Assembly: GCF_963678635.1 (NCBI RefSeq)
Contig: NC_087063.1
Span: 79,069,617-79,133,616, forward strand
Length of the DNA stretch: 64,000 bases
Direction of reading: 5' to 3'
Source of the DNA: Symsagittifera roscoffensis
Taxonomy: Eukaryota > Xenacoelomorpha > Acoela > Convolutidae
Part shown: positions 11,690 to 22,620 of the stretch, one piece after another
Layout: every line of letters starts with the position of its first letter
Position numbering within the stretch: the stretch's first letter is position 1
The notes under the pieces: model-generated
Told to the model about the DNA's origin: nothing
Seen by the model: only the letters and a program-made list of their open reading frames with translations
The model's database searches: none
Program-made: the position numbers and the translations under genes

Positions 11690-12080
11690 TCCGACTTTCG
11701 ATACGAAAGTAACGGAATATTTGTGCTCGGGGTGGGTTTTTTTTCTTCAGACAAATTTCGACTTTTTAACTAGACTTTTTTGACGGAAATTTTTTATATC
11801 ATTCGAAAGCCATTGTTGTCTTGAAATTAAATTTGAAAAGATATTTCCCCTGTGATAATTTTGCGTAAAGTTATAAGGGTTTAAAGATTGCCATTTTGGC
11901 CAATTTGGGACAATTAACGTGCGATATAATTCGCGCTATTAACGCGTAAGCGGAGATTCAAATTTTTCATTTCGTTTTATTTCATTTAATTTTTTATGCT
12001 TTTACTGCTGCTCCATAAACCTTAAAAGGCAGTCGGAACATTCAGGGCTTCGCCCTGATACGAGCAGTCTTGTTTTTTTT
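11690..12080 (+). mobile_element. Non-autonomous hairpin-ended element, copy A
   Basis: The copy begins near ttccgactttcgatacgaaagt, a 7-bp-stem hairpin, followed by tgtgctcgggg. It ends with gcagtcggaacattcagggc and a hairpin (cagggc ttc gccctg), then atacgagcagtcttg and a T run. Short subterminal inverted motifs pair across the element (GTTCCGACT/AGTCGGAAC and TGCTCG/CGAGCA). No ORF is present. Hairpins near the ends, T-rich flanks and lack of classic TIRs suggest a Helitron/Helentron-like element, but the canonical CTRR end is absent, so the class is uncertain. Confidence 0.55.
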
Positions 12081-12519
12081 TCAATTTCAAAACCAACTAG
12101 ATAGCATTGAACTTAATGACACTGTTTGAGCTCATTACAAATGAGTTTTGCATTATTTTAGTTACAATTACATGCGATTCTTGCAACATCTCACTTAGTT
12201 GCACTTTACCATGCACTTTCCAATTTCAATATTTTATCATTGTTAATTTAACAACCAATTTATAACCTGCACGGTATAGTTTTAATAGTATCTTTCGAAA
12301 ATTCAAGAAAAGGTAACCTATTTAGGCAATCTTACAAAGTGCAGTGCTCTAAAAACGTTAAATCTTTTGAACATTTCCAACGAGAGGACGGCAACTCCAC
12401 AAAAGAGTAATAGACATCAAAACATCATAAAATCTGAACTCAATAGACATCAAACCGGTCTGGGGATTTGAAAATGCCAAATTGGCCATGTTTTTGACTA
12501 AATTATGCGCGCCTTGAAG

Positions 12520-12780
12520 AGTTTATTCATGATGCTAAGATCATGGCGCGAATTTTTTATGCGTGGCAAATTATCCCGCACAACAAAATCGTTCCAAATT
12601 GAATTGAGGCTAGCTAATTCGTCGCATTAATTTCGTACGACTCAAAATTTTACACTTAGGTAATGTCCAAAAAGTATAGGTTTTCAATTTTTGTCCACAA
12701 AAAACATTTGATGCGAATTAGGGGACAATCGGAACATTCAGTGTTTTGTCCTGATATACGATCAGTCTTGTTTTTTTTAC
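12520..12780 (+). mobile_element. Hairpin-ended element, partial copy B
   Basis: It contains interior sequence (ttttttatgcgtggcaaatt, then aaatcgttccaaattgaatt) that also occurs, diverged, at 55450-55530. Its right end (acaatcggaacattcagtg, then tgatatacgatcagtcttg and a T run) matches the ends of copies at 12035-12070 and 52965-53010. The left end is missing. Confidence 0.5.
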
Positions 12781-13133
12781 AATTTTTCATTCTCAATAGT
12801 TTTTTTTTGCTGAACAGTGCTTTGACAAGTTCCAAGAAATCTTGGCTTTGTTGTAAACCTTTCAAAAATCTGATCTAATCAGTTTTGATCAAATCATGGG
12901 CTATATGTTTGCTTTTGCTTCTGGAGTATTTTAGTCTTTATACATCACATGAACACATACGTAATGAGGTAAAATATTGATAGAAAAATGGTGTAAGCTC
13001 AAAGCAATCAAGATAACTAAAAGCGTAGATTTGAAGTTTAATCACTTCGTAAGATGGCCAGCATAGAAACAATAACAAACCCATAGCTCATGATTTGATT
13101 CGAAGCGTAGAACTCGAAAATAACATCAAATTT

Positions 13134-13343
13134 ATCCTGAAAAAATCCATGAGCTGAAAACTCGTCTTTTCTCGTGGTCCTTTCTTGAGTATTTTGGTCT
13201 TTTTACAAGTAAACACGAAATTAATGTCAGCTTTTTCCTGAAAAATCCATGAGTTGAAAGTTTGTGCTTTCTTGTAGAAAGACCAAAATACTCAAGAAAG
13301 GACCACGAGTAAACACGAGTTTTCAGCTCATGGTTTTTTCAGG
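13134..13343. repeat. Palindrome, about 67-bp arms
   Basis: The left arm (13134-13203) and right arm (13278-13343) are inverted copies with a small internal mismatch: ctcgtggtcctttcttgagt pairs with actcaagaaaggaccacgag. The phrase cctgaaaaatccatgag is also directly repeated at about 13137 and 13238. This is a third foldback structure, unrelated in sequence to those at 1-571. Confidence 0.85.
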
Positions 13344-13566
13344 AAAAAATTGACGTTAATTTCGAGTTCGCAATTTTGGCAATTTTGATTTCAGAAACAC
13401 TAAATATGCGATATTTTATGCATTTGTTGGAATAATGAATTTAATAACTTGTCAAGTTTATTCCAGTTCATTTCAATGGAGTTGGCGAAGCACTATACAT
13501 GAATGGACATTTTTCAAAAACAACAAAATTTCTCCACTTCCTTCAAAAATTGGAATCAAAATTTGT

Positions 13567-13655
13567 ATGATAGAATTTATTTTGGACATTTTCTGTAATT
13601 TTTTTGTATGATAGCAATTAGTTTTGGACATTTTCTGTAATTTTTGACCTCTACT
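13567..13655. repeat. Short tandem duplication
   Basis: A unit of about 44 bp (tgtatgatagNaattNatttt, then ggacattttctgtaattttt) is present twice in tandem. Confidence 0.7.
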
Positions 13656-13810
13656 AACAGATTAATGATTCAATATACAAATAAAACTCTGCGTTAATTC
13701 TATCTGTCATATTTGCTTATCCGGCCTCGCTCAGATCAAAAGGCTAAATTCGTGCTAACAGCTAATCTATATTTAATTTTCTTAGAAAAAATTCATAATT
13801 ATTTATTTAC

Positions 13811-14008
13811 CTGAACTAATTTCAGGTCAAATATGACAGAGGTACATATGGGCGACTGAGCCAGAATCCATTTGGACTGGAAGTTTGCCAAGTTCATGTT
13901 AACGTACAGAGTCTCTCCCGGAATTACACTCAGCTGGTTGGAATTCATCGCCTCGTATTTCTCAGTCACCAGGAAACTCTTCGTTAAACTAGCCGACTCA
14001 TTCGGTTG
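13811..14008 (-). CDS. SH3 gene, exon 6, 3' part (SH3-like domain) cut off by LTR insertion
   Basis: On the minus strand the frame reads PNESASLTKSFLVTEK, then KYEAMNSNQLSVIPGETLYV and FQSKWILAQSP, and ends at a strong donor (gttcag|gtaaat, exon end 13811). The order 'Tyr-Glu-Ala ... LS-x-x-PGE-x-LYV ... W-I-L-A' matches an SH3 fold: RT loop, n-Src strand, and a single Trp where SH3 domains usually have two. I first read it as a ZP-domain fragment, but the SH3 reading fits better and fits the rest of the gene. The 5' part of this exon lies 21.5 kb away at 35490-35944. GTTG at 14005-14008 and 35490-35493 is the target duplication, and removing one copy plus the insert leaves the frame open. 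Further 3' exons should exist to the left but were not found. Confidence 0.7.
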
Positions 14009-14089
14009 TGGAGCCAGATCCAAACTATAATTTATTATTGGTTATAATTTGAATATTTTATCCCTATAAAATAATAATGACTAACTAAT
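14009..14089 (+). mobile_element. Left piece of the outer LTR (interrupted)
   Basis: It starts TGGAGCCAGATCC right after GTTG and aligns with the first 81 bp of the LTRs at 14090 and 34807. It stops at TAAT, where the inner element begins, and is completed by 35186-35489. The two pieces sum to about 381 bp, the LTR length of this family. Confidence 0.8.
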
Positions 14090-14468
14090 TGGAACCAGAT
14101 CCAAACTATAATTTATTAGTGGTTATAAATTAGATATTTTATCGCTATAAAATTTTTAATACTAACCAATCATACTCCATCAAACTAACAATCCACTTAT
14201 TTGTAAGTGCTGAAATTACTTTTAATTTCAGCACTAGAGAGATTTGAATTTAACTTAGAACTTAGTTGCTTTCTCCAAGAGACCGAATCGTAATTAACCC
14301 AGTATACTCTAGATCTATTTAGACTAAGAGATATAAGAGTAAGATCAAGTTCGGTATTAGACGAAGAAGTTGCACAAATCTATCCGGCCGAAAATAAGAT
14401 AGCGTGACGAGCAGACGGTGTACCCTATCTAAAATTACTCTATCAGTTAAACCTACTAACACAACTCA
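14090..14468 (+). repeat. 5' LTR of the inner 21 kb element
   Basis: 379 bp, TGGAACC...AACTCA. It aligns along its full length with 34807-35185 and with the split copy 14009-14089 plus 35186-35489. I set the 3' boundary by the last position at which the two LTRs still align (acaactca / aaaaccca). Confidence 0.8.
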
Positions 14469-15757
14469 TCTGAAGCGACCAAAAGTCTCGAACAAGACCC
14501 TAAAAAACCAAATTAGTCTATTTCAAACAAAATAAATTAAAAATAGACAAAAACATTTTCAAAAATGTTAAATGACAATAACTTAATTGAAATGTCTCTA
14601 CGACTCAATAGATCAGAACCACTATTCCGAACAATGCGAGGACTACCCGGTATTAGAAGAAGACCTCGGACAAGATACGACATACGACTACAAAGGAACT
14701 TACCATTAAGTTTCACGATCGTACGGCAAAAGCCAATACAAACTTTTATGTTTAGAATTCTAATAGCAATGAATTTAGATTTTCATTTGCAAACATAGTA
14801 TCTGTGAAGAAAAATCTTCAACAATCATTACACGCGCTAAACTTATTATTGTACAATAACGATTGATAAAAACATCTCTGGTCATTCACATCTCTGCAGT
14901 AAAATTAAAAAGATATCCAGAAAAAATATTTATTGAATACAAAATTATAAAACTTATTCAGTACAAACACAAGTTGTTAGTATATATAATTCATTTCTTC
15001 ATCCCCAGCTTCATCATGTAAACATAACAGCATTCATGAAACAAATAACATCATCAAAAACTAAAAAACTAAAATTTTCTATCAATTAAAATTTAAATTA
15101 ATTATAAAGGCTTATCCTAATTCTTATTCATAGTTAAATTAAACTCATTTAAAATTAAAATAGATCATCAAGGCTTCCCTTGGATCTCTATATCACTTTT
15201 ACCTCAATTATATTTATATCATAAAATTTATATTTTGATCATCAAGGCTAATCCTTGGATCAAGTAGAACAATTTTGTTCTACCCCTCACAATTAATAAA
15301 GTGACTAACGACCTTAAACGTCGATTAACTACCCAACCCTTTCTCAAGACCCAGGACTAATAGAAATTTTTGAAACAGCCTAACCATTCAAATTAAGATA
15401 AACAGTGAAGAACCTCGGTTATTCACCCTTCACTTGACCCCCCTCTTACCTGACCCAGGCTAATATTAAAACTTAGTAAGATTAAAATAGTATCTAACGA
15501 ACTACTTGCGTTCTAATTATACCTGATCCTTGTTGATCGTTTTAGTATTCTCCAACCCTTGAACACAATCACTACCCCTAAGTAAGATTAAGATAGTCAC
15601 GAGAAGTAACAATCATTCTCCGGAATCGATATATGCTTTTCTCTCCAACCCTGAATACATGATCCAAGTTAGGCTAACCACAAAAAATTGTAAGGACTGA
15701 CAGTTTAAGACATTAAAAATCACTAATCACAAAATTGCATCCGTCGTCCTAAACCAT
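14469..15757 (+). other. Leader region of the 21 kb element
   Basis: About 1.3 kb between the 5' LTR and the first substantial ORF. It holds a 77-codon ORF at 14565-14798 (arginine-rich middle, GIRRRPRTRYDIR) of unknown meaning. The phrase 'atcatcaaggcttNNccttggatc' occurs twice (about 15165 and 15240), so part is duplicated. Nothing else is recognised. Confidence 0.5.
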
Positions 15758-16042
15758 ATGTCACTAGACAATTTAGGAAATAAACAAACAATCGTATTAC
15801 ACAATTGTGAAATAAATAACGAAAAAAATGATCTCGTAATAACTCCACACAAACACACAATAGGGTATATTCGAACAAAACGACAAACAATTAAAAGAAA
15901 AATTTTAAGCAAACAAAGACAAACTACACGAAAAAGATTTTCAAAGCGAAGAAACGCAGTCTCAGAGTCAGAAGCCAATAATTTAGACGAACTTTTCAAG
16001 CTGAAAGACTCTGTAATTAAAAATTACCAAGACAATGATTAA
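15758..16042 (+). CDS. Small basic ORF upstream of gag in the 21 kb element
   Basis: 94 codons; the C-terminal half is strongly basic (TKRQTIKRKILSKQRQ, then TTRKRFSKRR) and is followed by an acidic end (ESEANNLDELFK). No family is recognised. It could be a gag-leader or accessory nucleic-acid-binding protein, or the decayed start of the gag reading frame. Start chosen at the first ATG. Confidence 0.4.
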   Translation: MSLDNLGNKQTIVLHNCEINNEKNDLVITPHKHTIGYIRTKRQTIKRKILSKQRQTTRKRFSKRRNAVSESEANNLDELFKLKDSVIKNYQDND

Positions 16043-16200
16043 TTATTTTTTTTTGACTCAGAAACTACATCACATTCATCAATAGAAGGAAAACGAAGAA
16101 AAAAAGACATACAGACACAAACCAGTACGTCTATACAATTGGAATCAACCAATAAAACACATTGAACATTACGCATTACTAGTAATAAACCGCAGAAATG

Positions 16201-17906
16201 AATCAAAGTGAAGAAAGTCCAGATGAAAACTCTGTTTTTCTATTTCTCATCAATTGACTCACTGATGATGAGAAAACACAAATACAATTTTGTCAAAATT
16301 TAATTGCAAATTTATTCGAAAGAAGAAATAGCCCATGTAAATCAGAATTCCTAGAAGTAAAATTTAAAAGACAAATTATCGATCACTATTCGAAAGGAAT
16401 ATGTAACCCAACACAACAGTATGGAATTTATGCCAAAGAGATCAGTACACCAAGTGGGTTTCATGGTAAATTTCTAATTTAAACAAATTCAAACAGAAGA
16501 CATTGATATAGAATTTTCTAGTGTTCACAGAATACATTAAAAATATACAACATCAAAACCCGCAAAGAGCGAATTCAATAATTACTAGCAATGTGTTTTC
16601 AATAATTTTAGTTATCTGTTTAAACTAGAAAGAACAGACTCTCAAGGAACTTCACCAGTCCAAACATCTAGACATACGTCTGTAAGAAACAAAATTACAG
16701 CATTTTCAAAACTTTTAAATGCACTCCGTGAAAATATATCAATCAACAATGTATCAAACAATGTTAAACACGATTTACAAAAAATCCTATCATGGTTCAT
16801 TATTGACCATTTCACACATAATATAAACATAATTTCACCAGCAAAAAAAAACTTTCGACCTCAAATTACAAACAATGACACTGTCCTAGCAGAACAATCA
16901 GATTATGTTTGGGACCCTGATTGGTCTCATCCACTTTTTTGAACATACCAACAGATATCTCAAGTCAAGCAATTAACACAATTTCTTTTCACAAAGACTA
17001 TGTAAAAGTATTTCCATTCACAGTAGACGCAACACCTCTAAACTACAATTCATTTCTACCTGATAGAACAGAAAATAAAAGTTTAAACTTAACTATTAAA
17101 CAACAGGAAAATCTTAATGGAACTAGAAATCTTACCCAACAAGATGTTTAAACACCATCACATTTCGTAAATGAAGAAACAGTTGAAACAATAGTAACAA
17201 CTCTACAACAAAGTATTTCACCAACACACCAAATCTTACAACTCCAAGACCTAAAAATCCAACATTACCACAAGTAACATTGCAACAGGGTTAAACCTTC
17301 CGTTGTTCCAAAATAATCACATATGGATTATCAAACATAGAGACCAATGACGAATCCATCACAGAAACGAAAAACATTTACAAGAAATAATTTTGCAGAA
17401 CATAATTATAACTATGTAAATAGACCGCAAACAACCCAATCCTCTCGTACACATACGCAAAATCACTTATTTTCACAAAGATAAAATTACCAGCAAACAT
17501 CATCAAATTCAGTAAATTTTCAGGACTACCCACAAATTTCACAAGACCCGAGTGAAAATTATCCATTTTTTCAACAAAATAAAAGTAATCTACAACAAAA
17601 CAGAAATAGACATCAAACACCTCATTATACACCTAATTACTTCTCATCAGATGATGATGAATATTATCAGCCAGACATTTTTGCACCATATACACAGGAA
17701 CACCATATGCAACAACCTAGACCAAATCTAGCATCTCAAAATAATAATTTTTATTCACAAAACCCAACTGGTACACAATCTTACCAACCATTACAAACGC
17801 AAAACCCAGTTATGACACAATCATATCAACCAGTACAGATGCAAAATCCTGCCAACAAAAATTCTTATCAGCCATTGCAAAAGCAAATTGAAATCCCACT
17901 ACCATA
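16201..17906 (+). pseudogene. Broken N-terminal gag region, Gln/Tyr/Pro-rich
   Basis: Open pieces are separated by stops and frameshifts. The first begins MNQSEESPDENSVF at 16201; another is 16921-17151; then comes a long Asn/Gln/Tyr-rich stretch (about 17340-17906). The last holds tandem peptide repeats SYQPLQTQNP, SYQPVQMQNP and SYQPLQKQ (17780-17885). A low-complexity N-terminal extension before a capsid domain is unusual for Ty3/gypsy gag. It leads into the open capsid/nucleocapsid ORF at 17986, with an in-frame TAG at about 17905. Confidence 0.5.
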
Positions 17907-17985
17907 GTACTTACAACAACATGAAATAACAAAAAGTCAACTTACAAACTTTAAACAAATACCAAATGTCGCAGAATCACTTCAA

Positions 17986-19014
17986 ATGACCCTGAATCCA
18001 TACCTAATGGGTGGATCATCAATAACAGTAAACAAGCCATTAATGGTGTTTACAGGCACAGAACCCGAAATTTTTGTAGAAGACTGTTTAAATGCAGTCA
18101 CAGCAAACCTAATCTTAAATATAGGACCTGAACCAATAAACACGCCACTTCATCAAAATTGGATACATAGACGCACAGCGTTAATACAAACCACACTTGA
18201 TGACGCAGCTCAAAAATGGTTTTCAGTTTTACTTATAGATATAAAATCAGATTGGAAAAGATTCACACAAGAATTTTCAAAAATGTTTGATTCCGAAAGG
18301 AACAAACAGCATCAAAGAGTTTTATGCAATGAAATTCGTAGACTACAAAACGAAACGATTAAACAAATAGCGGAAAGGATCGAAACACTAGTTCGAAAGG
18401 CGTATTCACTCAACACTCATGATTGTAAAAACACAAAAAGGACAGAAATTTTAATGATGACTCTAACAACTCAATTAAGAAAAATAGCAATTAAAAAGAG
18501 AGCATCACATCCTTCCTCAATTCGAGAACCAGATTTAGATTTTAGAAAGCCATTTGACAAATTAGAACAAGCAGAAATCACTATGAAACTAGAAGCAACA
18601 GAAAATTCTAAACTACAATACGTTAATAATATCCAAACCACTACTACACAAATAAATATACATGATTCAGATGTAGATATATCCGAAAAAATCTGTAAAA
18701 CTTTGAATATATATGAGAAAAACTCAAACTCCAAAGGTGAGCCATCTTTCAAAAATTGGTGTAATTTTTGTCGAAGATACGGACACAGCATTGCCGAATG
18801 TCGACAAAAACAGCAAGACAATCAAATTAAACCACAAAAGTACAAAGAACCAAACATATCATTTTATCAATACATGAAAAAAGATCAAAATCTACCAAAT
18901 AAAAACATTCAGCGTAACAACAATTCTGGGAAACAACTTCCAAACAATTCAAATTTTTCAAGAAACCAATCATCTTATAACTTTAGTTATAGAGGCAGAT
19001 CACCAGAACAGTGA
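17986..19014 (+). CDS. gag: Gag capsid-nucleocapsid of the 21 kb element
   Basis: 342 open codons. Residues about 20-215 form the capsid-like region with a retrotransposon gag signature (the W of AQKWFSVL near 78, then DWKRFTQEF near 89-97). A CCHC zinc knuckle C-x2-C-x4-H-x4-C sits at residues 259-272 (CNFCRRYGHSIAEC). It packages element RNA in the cytoplasm. The ORF ends at TGA (19012-19014), but the same frame carries on as an Arg/Ser/Asn/Tyr-rich tail, so this TGA is probably a nonsense mutation. The frame is also interrupted upstream at about 17905. Start chosen at the first in-frame ATG; the true start lies further upstream. Confidence 0.8.
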   Translation: MTLNPYLMGGSSITVNKPLMVFTGTEPEIFVEDCLNAVTANLILNIGPEPINTPLHQNWIHRRTALIQTTLDDAAQKWFSVLLIDIKSDWKRFTQEFSKMFDSERNKQHQRVLCNEIRRLQNETIKQIAERIETLVRKAYSLNTHDCKNTKRTEILMMTLTTQLRKIAIKKRASHPSSIREPDLDFRKPFDKLEQAEITMKLEATENSKLQYVNNIQTTTTQINIHDSDVDISEKICKTLNIYEKNSNSKGEPSFKNWCNFCRRYGHSIAECRQKQQDNQIKPQKYKEPNISFYQYMKKDQNLPNKNIQRNNNSGKQLPNNSNFSRNQSSYNFSYRGRSPEQ

Positions 19015-19436
19015 AATTCACAAAATTTCTCCCAAATTAGATATAGTCGATCAAATAGTCGAAATAATCAGTATCGAAACAACTATTCACGATCAAACTC
19101 AAACAGACCAGGATATTCGTTTGATACCAGTTTCATTTCACACTCTAGGAATAGACACTACTCCAACGATAGATCTTACAATAGATACAGGAGTTATTCC
19201 AACAATAGGACTAGAAGCTATTCAAATAGTCAAAATCAGCGATATCAAAAAAAAAATAGAGCAAGAGATTATTCAAACAGTAGATCAAACTACCGAAGAT
19301 CTAGCCGGAATAATTAACAAAATAGATCACAAAATAACTCACAAAATAGAAACTCAAATTTTGAAAACAGACAAAGACACAATTCCCAGTCACCTCATAG
19401 GAATAATAACGTTTTTCTGAATCTCAAAACAAAATA
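19015..19436 (+). pseudogene. Arg/Ser/Asn-rich tail of gag after a nonsense codon
   Basis: Directly in frame with the gag ORF. The tail contains many SR, RS, SN and RN dipeptides (YSRSNSRNNQYRNNYSRSNS at its start). TAA at 19315-19317 interrupts it and TAG near 19434 ends it. A basic, RS-like tail after a zinc knuckle fits RNA binding. The 99-codon ORF called in another frame (19121-19420) is a shadow of this tail. Confidence 0.6.
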
Positions 19437-19684
19437 GAAGTAATACACTAAAATATCAAACGCAAATAAATCAAGTACAAAAAACTGAAGAAACGTATTC
19501 AGACTCCCATGGCATCGATAGTACAGAAAGCACTGAGTTACAATTAAATCACATTAATTGCGAATCTACAAACAGCGAAAGCAACACAGGCAACACCATC
19601 TCAGTCAATATGATTGAAGTTAAAAATGACTAAGGAATTGTCACATATGAACAACCATTTCATTCACACATCTATGAAAACCAA

Positions 19685-20290
19685 TTGGAACTTCTTTCCA
19701 ATTATTACGTCAGACCTAAAAGTAAAAATATACCAACAGAACAAGAAATAAATAAGGCAAACACAATAAACAAGACTGAAAAAGGACAAATACCTCGTTC
19801 AAGTACGAACCATATTTACCAGAACATACCAAAAGAACCACCAAGAAAAAAAACTCGGACAATCCCATCTCTCATAGAAAGTCTGAAAAGCAAAGAATTT
19901 CAACCACCAGACCTTGAAATAGATTTCCTAATAGACTCAGGAGCAGAATCGAATATAATCAACATCCCCACTTGGAATGAAATTAAAATTTTACATCCAA
20001 AATTAATACCCTTGAAAACAACTAGTAGACTAGCCACAACACAAGGCTCAACATTAACAAACTACGGAAAAATCCAAATTTTCTTTGTTCCCACCAAAAC
20101 AATGGAACAAAACAAATTCTTAAACAAACCGTTTAAACAAACATTTCACATCACAGATATAAAACTCAATATAATTGGAATACCATTCATCACTAAATAT
20201 ATACCAACTATTTTTATATTAGATTGCAAAATCAAAATTAAAGATAAATATACAAAAATGCATAACACCGCTGTAACATTCTTCCAATGA
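19685..20290 (+). CDS. Aspartic protease of the 21 kb element
   Basis: 201 codons. The retropepsin active site is FLIDSGAESN (D-S-G at residues 84-86) and the C-terminal flap-side motif is NIIGIPFI (163-169, the usual I-[IL]-G). It cleaves the Gag-Pol polyprotein. It lies downstream of gag after about 250 bp of decayed sequence. Asp-Ser-Gly instead of Asp-Thr-Gly is acceptable for retropepsins. The ORF looks intact, although its neighbours are not. The N-terminal 75 residues are a polar linker. Confidence 0.75.
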   Translation: MELLSNYYVRPKSKNIPTEQEINKANTINKTEKGQIPRSSTNHIYQNIPKEPPRKKTRTIPSLIESLKSKEFQPPDLEIDFLIDSGAESNIINIPTWNEIKILHPKLIPLKTTSRLATTQGSTLTNYGKIQIFFVPTKTMEQNKFLNKPFKQTFHITDIKLNIIGIPFITKYIPTIFILDCKIKIKDKYTKMHNTAVTFFQ

Positions 20291-20699
20291 ATAAACAAAC
20301 AACCACCAATTTTCTCAAAATTTTATCCCATTTATAATAAAGAAAGAAAACATCTTAAACAACTCTCAGGATACATTTATGACTTCCCAATCAAACAAGT
20401 TGATCAGTATGACAAAAATCAAAACAGACAACATCTCTACATGTCTTACCTCGATTTTCGACCTATTTTAAATTTTTTCGAATATTAATTTCATCCGAAA
20501 AATATATGAAAAACTCAAACACTGATGATATCTCTCTACATGTATACAACAATTCTCCATAAAAAAATAACACTACCTCTAGGACTCCTAGGATATTGTG
20601 AAACAAATGCAACAACTTCCTCCACAGCAGAAGTAGCATATCGAGTAAATAATAAGTTACAGCTATAAGATATATGTCAATCAACCATTCTTGACGAAG

Positions 20700-22150
20700 A
20701 ATTATCCATAAATAATATAATGAGCAACGAAAAAAGAAATACAGATTATTTCACAAAAACACCGTATTTTAAACCAACTTTTCAAAATATCACACTATAC
20801 AGAAGAACAACAAAGTTCTTGACAATGTTCAATTTTCATCATTCTCAGATAACACAAAATGAATTTGAGAAAGTAGCTGACTTACTATTAAAATACCCAA
20901 CAGTTTATGCCACATCTAATTTTGATGTTGGAAAAGTAAATTCACCACTACACCTACCCTTAAAACCTGACGCAGTTTTCAAAAAACAAAGAGCAAGTGA
21001 AGTACCAATACACTTACACGACAAAATCAACAGATTACTTGACAGTTTAGAACAATACGAAATCACATCTCCATTAAATAAAGAAGAGGAAACACTTTTA
21101 TCAACTCTGTTATCATTGTCGCTAAAGGAGAATCACTAAAATTAGTTCTGGACGCCAGATATCTCATTTCACTCATTGATGAATCTAAATGTAATTGGTC
21201 CATAGAACCAAATCAAGTAATTCTAACAAAAATAAACGGTAAATACTTCACAACCACAAATAACACAAAATGAATGTGATAAGTTAGCTAAACAGCTAAT
21301 AAAATTTTCGTCAGTCTACGCAACTTCTAAATTTAATGTTGGAAAAGTCACTTCAACCCTAAACCTTCCATTAAAACCAAAAGCAGTCTTCAAAAAACCA
21401 AGAGCAAGCAAAGTACCAATTCACTTACACGACAAATCAACAGATTGTTAAATATCTTAGAACAATACGAAATTATATCACCAGTAAATAAAAAAGAACA
21501 ACCAAAAGGTAACACATTTATCAACCCTGTTATCATTTTAGCAAAACGAGAATCACTAAAATTAGTTCTGGACGCCAGATATCTCAATTCACTCATTGAT
21601 GAATCTAAATGTAATTGGTAAATTATTCACAACCGCAGATATGAATAATGCATATAATCAAATGCCCCTAGATGGGCAATCACGACCATAAACACAATTT
21701 TGTATCGGAAATCAACAATACGATATTAATAGATTATTCTATGATATATCCATAGGACCAGCAGCTTTCTCAGCATTCATGAGTAAAATCTTTAGACCAC
21801 TCATACTCAAGAAAAATGCAATCACATACTTAGACAACATTTTATGCAATCACAAACCAAAGATGAAATGTTCACAGTTCTAGAAAAGTATCATCAAATA
21901 TTAAAATTGAAAACATGAAAGCAGCCCCAGCAAATCACATTTTTTCTTTACACGAGTAAAATTTCTTGGACACTTTATCGAAAAAAACACTATAAGTCCA
22001 TTGAAATCATGCAAAGATGCAATCCAAAAACTCCAGCCACCTACAAACAAAAAGAAAATCCGAGAACTCCTTGGAGTGTTAAATTTCTTTCTATAATATT
22101 TTGTGACAACTGAATAACTTTGAATGGACAACAGAACACCAAACACGATT
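20700..22150 (+). pseudogene. Reverse transcriptase, broken, with duplicated N-terminal part
   Basis: The 20720-21139 ORF holds the RT start (QITQNEFEKVADLLLKYP, then VPIHLHDKINRLLDSLEQYE). The stretch at about 20861-21205 is repeated, diverged, at about 21259-21620, so the fingers region exists twice. The palm follows at 21620-21840 with several stops. The YxDD motif reads Tyr-Leu-Asp-Asn (codons at 21827-21838), so the second catalytic Asp is replaced by Asn. Frameshifts and stops follow to 22150. It cannot encode an active polymerase. Confidence 0.75.
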
Positions 22151-22179
22151 TTAAGAAATTAAAAAATTTCTCACAGAAC

Positions 22180-22620
22180 AAATTTCAAACACAATTCCAG
22201 ACCCCAATCACCAATTTTATGCAATGTGTGATGCTTCGAATTTTGACATCGGCGCAGCACTATTAAATCTCACAATGGAACAAGTAAAATAAATCTCATA
22301 TCAGCAAATTCTTGCTTATTTACACAAGCTGAAGTAAGTAAGACTCTCCATGAGAGAATGCACAGCTATAATATATGCCCTTACAGAATATGACTTTTTG
22401 ATACTTGGATCGAAACATCCAACAGTTTTATTTACAGACCCTAAACCAATTATATTTCGTTTTACAAAAAAATCAAATCCAAACCATAGAGTTTATAGAG
22501 TTCAATTATTTCTAATGAAATTTCCAAATTTACACATAGTATGAACGGCAGGCAAAAACCTTGCATTCCCTAATACTCTTAGTAGAAATACACCACCTGA
22601 ACTTATTACACGAAAAACTA
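22180..22620 (+). pseudogene. RNase H region, decayed
   Basis: Contains a MCDASNFDIGAA-like stretch (about 22222-22260) and, in another frame (22350-22544), RECTAIIYALTEYDFL followed by FTDPKPIIF, where the usual T-D-H-K has Pro for His. Frameshifts separate the pieces. It continues the pol region directly after the RT. Confidence 0.6.

Noticed and set aside
13811-14008. ZP-domain reading of the exon
   Set aside because: The LYV/Cys pattern first suggested a ZP-C fragment, but the upstream half of the same exon lacks a ZP-N, and the order of motifs plus the neighbouring SH3 exons fit an SH3 domain better.
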